Shown here: in pieces, positions 1-7,275 of the stretch
Position numbering within the stretch: the first letter of the stretch is position 1
How the letters are laid out: the number at the start of each line of letters is the position of its first letter
Assembly (NCBI GenBank): GCA_041395245.1
Contig: JAWLAY010000014.1
Span: 62,001-126,000 of the forward strand
Direction of reading: 5' to 3'
Length of the DNA stretch: 64,000 nt
From: Aquimonas sp041395245
GTDB taxonomy: Bacteria > Pseudomonadota > Gammaproteobacteria > Xanthomonadales > Xanthomonadaceae
Program-made: the position numbers and the translations under genes
The notes under the pieces: model-generated
What the model was told of the DNA's origin: nothing
The model's database searches: none
Seen by the model: only the letters and a program-made list of their open reading frames with translations

Positions 1-297
1 TGCAATCAAGTTTGTGCGACTTCCTGAAATGCGTGCGCTGATTCAGTGCTGAAACGCGCGCTCATCAATCTGGATCGTGCTGAGAAAAATGTTTTTTGCA
101 TGAACAAAATGATTTCGTTCGACGCAGCAGCATCAAGGCTCTCGGATGTGTCGCCGCGATTCTTTTGGCGCGCAGCAATGTGCGTGATGGCGTGACGTGC
201 GCCGTGATGATTTGATTCAGTCTCGAGACATCGTGATATCGCGTCATCCGAACGAGGGCACGCCTCGGCAACGTGTGTTGCGCAAGGTTTGCGCGGC
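1..297. other. Intergenic stretch at the left edge, no gene seen
   Basis: No open frame here has a convincing start with a ribosome binding site or a recognisable protein. The only clear structure is the gcvH terminator just to the right. A gene ending or starting outside the window cannot be excluded. Confidence 0.5.
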
Positions 298-342
298 AAA
301 AATGCAGAACGCCCCGGGCAGCGTGAGCCGCCCGAGGCGTTC
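298..342 (-). terminator. Intrinsic terminator of gcvH
   Basis: Read leftward, a GC-rich hairpin has arms at 307-319 and 330-342: seven pairs, one C-A mismatch, then five pairs around a 10-nt loop. After a 4-nt gap it is followed by five T residues (298-302). It lies directly downstream of the gcvH stop codon. Confidence 0.75.
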
Positions 343-369
343 CGTGGGTTTGCTGCGCGTGCTGCGTGC

Positions 370-756
370 TCAGTCTTCGAGTGTCTCGGCGTAGTCGTCC
401 GGCGTGAGCAGTTCGTCGAGTTCAGCACTGTCGTCCGGCTTGACCACGAAGATCCAACCTTCGCCGTAGGCATCCGAATTGATTGTCTCGGGCGCATCGT
501 TCAAGGACTCGTTGACGGCGACCACGGTGCCGGAAACCGGTGCGTACACATCGCTCGCGGCCTTCACCGACTCGACCACCGCAGCGGCATTGCCTTTGCT
601 GAGATGGCTGCCGATTTCCGGCAGTTCGACATACACAAGATCACCCAGCGCGGCTTGTGCGTGGTCGGAAATACCGACGGTCACCTGACCGTTGTCTTCC
701 AGTCGCGCCCACTCGTGGGAGGAAAGAAATTTCAGATCGCCGGGGATGTCGCTCAT
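370..756 (-). CDS. gcvH: Glycine cleavage system H protein
   Basis: Lipoyl carrier protein of the glycine cleavage system. It shuttles the aminomethyl intermediate between the P protein (decarboxylase), T protein and L protein in the cytoplasm. The 128-aa length is normal for the family. The lipoylation motif V-E-S-V-K-A is intact, with the modified lysine at about residue 65. The C-terminal W-I-F-V-V-K-P strand and acidic tail are also typical. It lies 123 bp downstream of gcvT on the same strand, so the two are probably co-transcribed, and an intrinsic terminator follows. The P-protein gene is not in this window. Confidence 0.97.
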   Translation of the reverse strand: MSDIPGDLKFLSSHEWARLEDNGQVTVGISDHAQAALGDLVYVELPEIGSHLSKGNAAAVVESVKAASDVYAPVSGTVVAVNESLNDAPETINSDAYGEGWIFVVKPDDSAELDELLTPDDYAETLED

Positions 757-879
757 GGGAAGCTCCTGTGCTGGTGCGATTCGCGAGGGGTGCGATGGGC
801 GCGGCGATTGTATCGCCGCGACATCAATTTGTGAGAGTGGAACTTGGTGCTGCGGATGGCAGTTGGTGATCGACTTTTT

Positions 880-1965
880 CTAGATGCCTTGGCAGGCCTT
901 TCCTTCACGTACGAAGGGAGGCGAAACCTGTCGAACGGGTACGTCACGACCACGAATGTCGACGCTCAGCGAGCCGGGTGCGCCGGCCGGAATACGGGCA
1001 AAGGCGATGGCCTTGCCCAGACTGGGGGAGAACGTGCCGGAGAGGATTTCGCCGTCGCCGCAGTCGCTCTTGACGACCTGTCCGTGGCGAAGCACGCCTT
1101 TCTCATCCAGTACCAGCCCGATCATCTGGCGTGCCTGTCCGCTCGCCTGCAGTGCCAGCAGTGCGGTCTTGCCGATGAAGTCACGTTCCTCGGTCAGGCT
1201 CAGGGTCCAGCCCAACGCCGCTTCGAGCGGGCTGACGGTTTCGTCCATGTCCTGACCATACAGGTTCATGCCTGCTTCCAGACGGAGCGTGTCGCGCGCG
1301 CCCAGTCCGGCTGGCTTGACGCCGATGGCGAGAAGACGATTCCACAACGCCACCGCGATTGCTTCCGGCACGACGACCTCGAAGCCATCCTCGCCGGTGT
1401 ATCCGGTTCGCGCCACGAACAAGCCTTCCACTTCGATAGCCGCAAAACGGCCGAGTGCTTCGACACCAGCGCGATTTGACTCGTCGAGCAGACTGATGAA
1501 GCGCGCACGCGCGTTCGGGCCCTGCACCGCGATCATGGCAAGTTCGGGACGCTCGTTGACGCTCACGTCGAATGCGCTCGCCTGCGCTACGATCCAGGCC
1601 AGATCCTTGTCACGGGTCGAGGCGTTGACCACCAGACGGAACCACTGCTCGGTCATGAAATAGACGATGAGGTCGTCGATGATGCCGCCCTGTGGGTTCA
1701 GCATGCAGGTGTAGAGCGCCTTGCCGGACTTCTTGAGCTTGGCGACATCATTGGCGAGCAGATGGCGCAGAAATTCGCGGCAGCGATCACCGTGCAGATC
1801 CACCACCGTCATGTGCGAGACATCGAACATGCCTGCGTCGTTGCGAACCTGGTGATGTTCTTCGATCTGCGAGCCATAGTTGATCGGCATGTCCCAGCCG
1901 CCAAAGTCGACCATGCGCGCGCCCAGATTTCGATGGGTGGCATTGAGAACGGTTTGCTGGGTCAT
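880..1965 (-). CDS. gcvT: Glycine cleavage system aminomethyltransferase (T protein)
   Basis: Tetrahydrofolate-dependent aminomethyltransferase. It releases ammonia from the aminomethyl group on lipoylated GcvH and forms 5,10-methylene-THF. The 361-aa length is close to the usual 360-370. N-terminal features include V-D-F-G-G-W-D-M-P-I and the catalytic-Asp segment G-G-I-I-D-D-L near residues 93-99. The C-terminal T-fold contains R-T-G-Y-T-G-E-D-G-F-E and G-L-G-A-R-D-T-L-R-L-E-A-G. The ATG at 1965 is preceded by GGAG with about 8 nt spacing. It heads a gcvT-gcvH pair. I looked for a glycine riboswitch upstream and did not find a convincing one. Confidence 0.97.
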   Translation of the reverse strand: MTQQTVLNATHRNLGARMVDFGGWDMPINYGSQIEEHHQVRNDAGMFDVSHMTVVDLHGDRCREFLRHLLANDVAKLKKSGKALYTCMLNPQGGIIDDLIVYFMTEQWFRLVVNASTRDKDLAWIVAQASAFDVSVNERPELAMIAVQGPNARARFISLLDESNRAGVEALGRFAAIEVEGLFVARTGYTGEDGFEVVVPEAIAVALWNRLLAIGVKPAGLGARDTLRLEAGMNLYGQDMDETVSPLEAALGWTLSLTEERDFIGKTALLALQASGQARQMIGLVLDEKGVLRHGQVVKSDCGDGEILSGTFSPSLGKAIAFARIPAGAPGSLSVDIRGRDVPVRQVSPPFVREGKACQGI

Positions 1966-2289
1966 GCGGTGTGCTCCGTTGAGGGGAGCGCGATTATCGG
2001 CGAACGCTCACCCTCTCCGCGAGTGATCGGGTCCGCAACCATGGCCTTGCAGCGCAAGGTCGCGTTTTTCAGAGCGTTGAAATTGTCCCTGGTTGGGTTT
2101 TGGGTGACGTGCGCGAACCTCGCGCGCGCTGTGCGCTTGATCGTCGGAGACGGTCGCGGACAACGGCCGTGGCGATGCGGATTGGCGAGTCAGGCAAGTC
2201 CTTTCAACACCCCGTTAAACCTTTGGATGTCGCCTTGCATCTGTGGTCGTATGCTCAGTCTTACTTCCAGCCATGCGGTTTCAGCAGTG
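1966..2289. other. Divergent intergenic region between gcvT and the ECF sigma gene
   Basis: About 320 bp that must carry the promoters for gcvT (leftward) and the sigma-factor operon (rightward). An open frame continues upstream from the sigma gene through this region into the antisense strand of gcvT. It has no family features and is treated as a chance extension. I could not assign individual -35/-10 elements. Confidence 0.4.
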
Positions 2290-2835
2290 ATGTTGCAGTC
2301 CGTCGATGCAATGACCGGCGACGCGGATCTGGCGCGACTTGCCGCGTTGGGCAATCTGGCCGCGTTTGAGCGGATTTACCGCGCGCACTATCGGCGGGTG
2401 TTCCATGTGATTTGCCGCATCGTCGGCGGTATCGAGGCGCGTGCGGAAGAATTGGCGCAGGAAACCTTCGTGCGGGCCTGGCAGTCGATCAAGGATTTTC
2501 GCGCCGAGGCGGCCTTGTCCACCTGGTTGCATCGCATGGCGGTCAATACCGCGCTGATGGATTTGCGGTCGCGCCGGACGGGCGAGGACCGTGAAGTGGA
2601 CGACGAGTGTCTTGCCGAGCGAGCGGGAAGCACGTGTACGGGCGACTTGCGGCTGGATTTGCAGGCGGCCATCAATCAATTGCCGCCGCGTGCCCGTGCG
2701 GTGCTGGTGCTGTTCGATCTGGAAGGCTGGACGCACGAGGAAATTGGCGAGGCATTGGGTATGGCGGTGGGTAGTTCAAAGGCGCAGTTGCATCGCGCAC
2801 GGCAGTTGTTGAGGCAGCGATTGGAGATGTCATGA
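2290..2835 (+). CDS. ECF-type RNA polymerase sigma factor
   Basis: Extracytoplasmic-function sigma-70 factor of about 181 aa. Region 2 is seen in F-E-R-I-Y-R-A-H-Y-R-R-V-F followed by E-E-L-A-Q-E-T-F-V-R-A-W and T-W-L-H-R-M-A-V-N. Region 4 is L-P-P-R-A-R-A-V-L-V-L-F-D-L-E-G-W-T-H-E-E-I-G-E-A-L with the recognition helix G-S-S-K-A-Q-L-H-R-A-R. Starts at 2251, 2290 or 2311 are all possible in frame, and none has a strong Shine-Dalgarno. I use 2290 because the conserved region begins about 17 codons later. It overlaps the next gene by an ATGA junction, so translation is probably coupled. The partner downstream has one membrane segment, as expected of an anti-sigma factor. The controlled stress is unknown. 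Confidence 0.9.
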   Translation: MLQSVDAMTGDADLARLAALGNLAAFERIYRAHYRRVFHVICRIVGGIEARAEELAQETFVRAWQSIKDFRAEAALSTWLHRMAVNTALMDLRSRRTGEDREVDDECLAERAGSTCTGDLRLDLQAAINQLPPRARAVLVLFDLEGWTHEEIGEALGMAVGSSKAQLHRARQLLRQRLEMS

Positions 2836-3416
2836 ATCGATCACGATCCGTTCGGTTGCCAAGCGAATCCGACGATGCAGCGTGGGCGGCGCTGTGGCGC
2901 GAGCACGCTCCCGAGGATTTGCCGGTTGCGGGCGACTGGGATGCGTTGCGCGCTCAACTGGTAGCTGCCGGGGGCGCTGACGGAAAGACGGACGCACCGC
3001 CGATCCGTTTGCGGCCCCGTCGTTCGGTGGCGCGAAATCCGTGGCTATGGTCGATGGCGGCAGGCGTCCTGCTCACGGTGGGCATCGGACTGATGCTGCG
3101 TGGCAGCGGTCTGTCGTCGACAGCGCCGGTTCGCGCTCACGCGAACATGAGTGCGATGACCGACGTCGAGATCGTCGAACTGCGCTGGAGTTACACGGCG
3201 GCGCAAGCCGAGCTTGGCAAGGTGACGATACCTGCCGATCTGCAAGCGTCGGTGGAGACCTTGGATGCAAGCCTGCGTGCCGTGGAGGTGGCCTTGCGGC
3301 ATCAGCCGGATGCGACGTACCTGCGCGCCAGCCTGCGCCGTTTGCATGAAAGGCGACTGCAGATTCTTCGCGGTCTGGCGTTTCACGAGGATGTCCGGTC
3401 GCGCCCGTTGGCGTGA
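2832..3416 (+). CDS. Single-pass membrane protein, putative anti-sigma factor
   Basis: A 194-aa protein of no family I can name. Residues 1-69 are hydrophilic and predicted cytoplasmic. A transmembrane segment lies at about 70-89 (W-L-W-S-M-A-A-G-V-L-L-T-V-G-I-G-L), followed by an Arg/Ala/Leu-rich, probably helical periplasmic part. No HxxxCxxC zinc-finger anti-sigma motif is visible. Its start overlaps the stop of the ECF sigma gene (ATGA), and the sigma-then-membrane-protein order suggests an anti-sigma role. That role is inferred only from position and topology. Confidence 0.7.
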   Translation: MNRSRSVRLPSESDDAAWAALWREHAPEDLPVAGDWDALRAQLVAAGGADGKTDAPPIRLRPRRSVARNPWLWSMAAGVLLTVGIGLMLRGSGLSSTAPVRAHANMSAMTDVEIVELRWSYTAAQAELGKVTIPADLQASVETLDASLRAVEVALRHQPDATYLRASLRRLHERRLQILRGLAFHEDVRSRPLA

Positions 3417-3453
3417 ACTGAATAGCGGTTATCGAAGAACCAAGGAGTGATGT

Positions 3454-4350
3454 ATGCGAGTGTGCGCGATGAGTGTGGCAGCGCTGCTGCTGAGCCAGGG
3501 TGTGCTGGCAAGTCCTATCGATGAGATTCGTGAGTTGGACGCGGATGGCAGCGTGTCGATTTCCAACGTTCGCGGTCTGGTGAAGGTCAGCGCGGGCGAG
3601 ACCAGCGAGGTCCGTATTCAGGGCGATCTGGCGGAGGAGGCGAAGCTGGAAATCAGCGGCGATTCGCGTCGCCTGGAGATCAAGGTGGTCTATCCCGAAA
3701 GCAGCGGCTGGTTTGGCGGTGGAATGGGAGCGTCGGCCGACACCCGACTGGAGATCGTGTTGCCAGGCACGGCCTCGCTGGATGTCTCCGTGGTCAGTGC
3801 GGAGGTAGATGTGGAGGGAATGCGTGGCGCGCAGCTGGAGCTGGAAAGCGTCAGCGGCAATATCGACGCGCGTGCACTGAACAGCCGTCGTCTGAAGCTG
3901 ACGACGGTCAGCGGCGACATCGACCTGCAGGCGGTATCGGCGGACACCCGGATTGAATCGGTCAGTGGCGAGTTGCGACTCGGCGGCGAGTTGAGTGGCG
4001 ATTTGCGCATCGAGAGTGTGTCCGGCGACGTCGCCCTGGAAAGCAATGCCGCGCTGTCCGAACTGGATCTCGAAGTGGTGTCGGGTGATGTGATGCTGCG
4101 TCATGGCGTGGCCGCGGACGCCCAGATCCGGGTGGAAAGCCTCAGCGGCGATGTGCATCTCCGATGGCCGGGCAACACCTCGGCAGAGCTGGAGGTTCAA
4201 ACCTTCAGTGGGGACATCGAATCACCGGTCGGTGAAGTGGAGCGTGAGGAGTTCGGACCCGGCGCCAGCCTTCGCACACGCCTGGGTGCAGGTGCGGCGC
4301 GCATTCGCATCGAAACCTTCTCGGGCGATGCCGAGTTGATTCTGGAGTAG
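3454..4350 (+). CDS. Secreted DUF4097-like SGD-repeat beta-helix protein
   Basis: A 298-aa protein with an N-terminal signal peptide ending near residue 19 (G-V-L-A|S-P). The mature part is built from repeats of about 20-25 residues, each with an (S/T)-V/F-S-G-D/N-I/V core: SGNIDA, SGDIDL, SGELRL, SGDLRI, SGDVAL, SGDVML, SGDVHL, SGDIES and SGDAEL. This pattern is typical of DUF4097/putative adhesin beta-helix proteins in ECF-sigma operons. It has an AAGGAG-like ribosome binding site just before ATG 3454. It is third in the run after sigma and putative anti-sigma genes, with 37 bp spacing. A role as envelope-stress sensor or effector is inference. Confidence 0.85.
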   Translation: MRVCAMSVAALLLSQGVLASPIDEIRELDADGSVSISNVRGLVKVSAGETSEVRIQGDLAEEAKLEISGDSRRLEIKVVYPESSGWFGGGMGASADTRLEIVLPGTASLDVSVVSAEVDVEGMRGAQLELESVSGNIDARALNSRRLKLTTVSGDIDLQAVSADTRIESVSGELRLGGELSGDLRIESVSGDVALESNAALSELDLEVVSGDVMLRHGVAADAQIRVESLSGDVHLRWPGNTSAELEVQTFSGDIESPVGEVEREEFGPGASLRTRLGAGAARIRIETFSGDAELILE

Positions 4351-4404
4351 CGCCGCAGCCAGCGGGTAGACTTCCCGCTGGTCTGGCTAAGCGCAGGTGT
4401 GGCA

Positions 4405-6294
4405 ATGGTGCGGTTCTGGCGGGTGATGTGGGCGGTGGGCATGGCGCTGCTGGCGACAGCGGTTCTGGCGAGCGATCCCTTGGCGCGATTGCAGGACGAA
4501 CACAGCTACGCGCAACCGGAACGGGTTCGCATCCGCGATCTTGGCTTGGATTTGCGTGTCGACTTTGCTGCGCGACAACTCTCGGGTACGGCGGATCTGG
4601 GCCTGGACTGGCGTGATGCCGAGGCCCGTGAGCTGGTGCTGGACACCCGTGACCTCGACATCGTCCGCGTTCTGGGGCGAGCCGAAGACGGCAACTGGCG
4701 CAAGCTGAAGTTCGAGTTGGCAGCGGCCGATCCGATCTTTGGCAGCAAGCTCACGGTGTCGATGCGCCGCCAGTACGACGTCGTGCGGATTCGATATCGC
4801 ACCTCGCCGCAGGCGTCCGGTCTGCAATGGCTGGAGCCCGCGATGACGGCGGGCGGCAAGCATCCTTTCCTGTTCAGTCAGTCGCAGGCGATCCATGCTC
4901 GCAGTTGGGTGCCACTGCAGGACACACCGAGTGTTCGCTACACCTACAGCGCGCACATCGAGACCGACGCCAATCTGATGGCGGTGATGAGCGCGGACAA
5001 CATGCCGGATGAGACGCGCGATGGCGACTATGTGTTTCGCATGCGGCAGCCGATCCCGTCCTATCTGATGGCCATCGCGGTGGGGGACCTGCGCTTCCAG
5101 TCGATTTCCGAGCGCAGCGGCATCTGGGCCGAGCCGGCCACGCTGGAGGCCGCCAGCGCGGAATTCGCCGATACCGAAAAGATGATTCAGGCCACCGAGG
5201 CGCTGTATGGGCCCTATCGGTGGGAGCGTTACGACCTGTTGATCCTGCCGCCGAGTTTCCCGTTTGGCGGCATGGAGAACCCGCGTCTGTCTTTCATCAC
5301 CCCCACGGTCATCGTCGGCGACAAGAGTCTGGTCAGCCTGATCGCGCATGAACTGGCGCATTCCTGGTCCGGCAACCTGGTCACCAATGCGAGTTGGAAG
5401 GACATCTGGTTGAACGAGGGGTTCACCAGCTACGTCGAGAACCGCGTTGTCGAAGCGCTTTACGGCGTTGAGCAGGCGCAGATGGAAAACGTCATCAGTC
5501 AGAATGGTCTGAAGGCGGAAATGCAGCAGCTCGCGGTGGCGGATCAGTTGCTGGTGCTGCCGCCTCTGGCGGGTCGAGATCCGGACGACGCGTTGACCGA
5601 TGTCGCCTACATCAAGGGGCAGTGGTTCCTGATGTTTCTGGAGCAACGTTTCGGGCGCGAGGCGTTTGATGCGTTCCTGCGCAGCTACTTCGATCACTTC
5701 GCATTTCAAAGCATCCACAGCGGCCAGTTCATCGACTATCTGCGCGCCGAGTTGATCGCCAAGGAGCCGGATGCGGTCTCGGCTATCGAGCTGGATGCCT
5801 GGTTGTACGAGCCGGGAATTCCCGAGTTTGCCGTGGCATCGTCGTCGTCACGATTCGCTGCTGTGGATGCCGCACGGCGTGATTTCCTCAACGGCAAGTC
5901 GACGGCGACGGATCTGCCGACCGATGGCTGGAGCACGCAGGAGTGGGTGCATTTTCTCGAAGGCTTGCCGAGCCAGATGGAGGGAGTCCAGTTGGTCGAA
6001 CTGGACAGCGCATTCTCGTTCACCGGCACACCGAATGGTGAATTGGCACAGCGGTGGTATCCCCTCACCGTGCGTAGCGGCTATTTCGAGGCGCGTCCGG
6101 CGATGGCGGAGTTTCTCAAGCGAGTGGGGCGTCGCAAGCTGATCATGCCGACTTATGAGGCGCTGGTGAGTGATCCGGATGGCCGCGTGTTCGCGCGCGA
6201 GGTGTTCGCGGCAGCGAAGCCGGGATATCACCCGATCACCACGGCATCGGTGCAGGCGCTGCTCGGAAGCGATGCCGTTCCAGAATCGCCATGA
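4405..6294 (+). CDS. Secreted M1-family zinc aminopeptidase (leukotriene A4 hydrolase-like)
   Basis: Zinc metallo-aminopeptidase of about 629 aa, expected to remove N-terminal residues from peptides in the periplasm or outside. A signal peptide covers residues 1-21 (ending V-L-A-S). The substrate-binding motif is G-G-M-E-N-P. The zinc site H-E-L-A-H at about 315-319, with the downstream glutamate in W-L-N-E-G-F-T-S-Y, is intact. The G-G-M-E-N-P-R-L-S-F context resembles LTA4 hydrolase and aminopeptidase B rather than PepN. I chose ATG 4405 over GTG 4399 because the upstream AGG then has about 7 nt spacing. Its stop overlaps the next gene's start (ATGA). Confidence 0.93.
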   Translation: MVRFWRVMWAVGMALLATAVLASDPLARLQDEHSYAQPERVRIRDLGLDLRVDFAARQLSGTADLGLDWRDAEARELVLDTRDLDIVRVLGRAEDGNWRKLKFELAAADPIFGSKLTVSMRRQYDVVRIRYRTSPQASGLQWLEPAMTAGGKHPFLFSQSQAIHARSWVPLQDTPSVRYTYSAHIETDANLMAVMSADNMPDETRDGDYVFRMRQPIPSYLMAIAVGDLRFQSISERSGIWAEPATLEAASAEFADTEKMIQATEALYGPYRWERYDLLILPPSFPFGGMENPRLSFITPTVIVGDKSLVSLIAHELAHSWSGNLVTNASWKDIWLNEGFTSYVENRVVEALYGVEQAQMENVISQNGLKAEMQQLAVADQLLVLPPLAGRDPDDALTDVAYIKGQWFLMFLEQRFGREAFDAFLRSYFDHFAFQSIHSGQFIDYLRAELIAKEPDAVSAIELDAWLYEPGIPEFAVASSSSRFAAVDAARRDFLNGKSTATDLPTDGWSTQEWVHFLEGLPSQMEGVQLVELDSAFSFTGTPNGELAQRWYPLTVRSGYFEARPAMAEFLKRVGRRKLIMPTYEALVSDPDGRVFAREVFAAAKPGYHPITTASVQALLGSDAVPESP

Positions 6295-7274
6295 CGCGGC
6301 GGCGACGCCAGCGGCAACGACGGCGGCGGCAATGGCTGGCGAGGTTGGGTCTCGGATTGGTGCTGGCTGTTTCGGCGTTTCTCGTGTGGGGTTGGCGCGC
6401 GCCGGAATCGGTGTTGCAGGCCGCGCTCGCGCTGGATGCCTGGCGCTCCGGTGCCGAGGTGCATGCCACGCAGGTTGGTGATCATCAACTCGCGTGGCTG
6501 GCCATGCGCGAGCAGCCTGATCGCCCTACGCTGGTCCTGTTGCACGGGTTTACCGGACGCAAGGAAAACTGGTTGGTGCTGATGCGCGCGATGCGCGAGC
6601 AGGCCAACTTCATTGCGCTGGATTTGCCCGGCTGGGGTGACAGCGAGCGTCGCGACGATGCGGTGTATGGATTTGCCGAACAGGCACAGCGCGTCGGTGC
6701 CTTCCTGGACGCGCTCGATCTGCGCGATGTGGTGCTGGTGGGGCATTCGATGGGGGGTGGAATCGCCGCGGTCACGGCGGCCTCCCGGCCGGATCGGGTC
6801 GGTCGTCTGATGCTGGTTGACGCAGCCGGGGTGAAGTTTCGCGACAACGACTTCAGTCGCGCCGTGTTGGCGGGCCAGATGCCGTTTGCCGTCCGTACTA
6901 CCGAGGACTTGCCGCGCTACTTCCGGGTGTTGATGAAGCACCCTCCCAGTCTGCCTTGGCCGCTCAGCGAGGGATTGGTACAACGGCGCCTGCGTGATGC
7001 CTCGTTCGAGCGTGCTGTGCTCGATGCGATCGCCTTCAGCGCCAACGCGGATTTGCCCGGGCGCGAGGCGGTGCGCGTAGGGCAGGCCACGTTGTTGCTG
7101 TGGTGCAGCGAGGATGAGGTCATCGATATCGACGCCGCCAGCCAATATGCCCAACGCATTCCGCAGGCGACGCGGGTGGAGATCGCGGATTGCAATCACA
7201 TGCCGATGTTCGAGCAGACCCAGCGCACCGCCACCGCCATGCAGCAGTTCCTGAGCGGAACGGAAAATCACTGA
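6291..7274 (+). CDS. Membrane-anchored alpha/beta hydrolase
   Basis: A 327-aa alpha/beta-hydrolase-fold enzyme. An extremely Arg-rich N-terminus (residues 2-14) precedes a hydrophobic segment at about 17-35, which should anchor it with the catalytic domain in the periplasm. The oxyanion motif L-V-L-L-H-G-F-T-G is near residue 81. The nucleophile elbow is G-H-S-M-G-G-G with Ser 153. The catalytic His is probably in N-H-M-P-M-F-E near the C-terminus. It overlaps the aminopeptidase gene by 4 nt and is separated from the kinase gene by one base, so all three are co-transcribed. The substrate is unknown. Confidence 0.9.
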   Translation: MTRRRRQRQRRRRQWLARLGLGLVLAVSAFLVWGWRAPESVLQAALALDAWRSGAEVHATQVGDHQLAWLAMREQPDRPTLVLLHGFTGRKENWLVLMRAMREQANFIALDLPGWGDSERRDDAVYGFAEQAQRVGAFLDALDLRDVVLVGHSMGGGIAAVTAASRPDRVGRLMLVDAAGVKFRDNDFSRAVLAGQMPFAVRTTEDLPRYFRVLMKHPPSLPWPLSEGLVQRRLRDASFERAVLDAIAFSANADLPGREAVRVGQATLLLWCSEDEVIDIDAASQYAQRIPQATRVEIADCNHMPMFEQTQRTATAMQQFLSGTENH

Positions 7275-7275
7275 G

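Noticed and set aside
1966..2160. Glycine riboswitch upstream of gcvT
   Set aside because: A GGAGAG is present, but the conserved CCGAAGG-type partner and tandem aptamer layout are not visible.
1762..2289. Upstream extension of the first ECF sigma frame by 176 codons
   Set aside because: It runs antisense through gcvT and shows no similarity; region 2 of the sigma begins near 2340.
3073..4200. Leftward open frame of 375 codons across the anti-sigma and DUF4097 genes
   Set aside because: Both rightward genes have signal peptide, ribosome binding sites or coupling; the leftward translation is His/Arg/Gln-rich and looks like a shadow.
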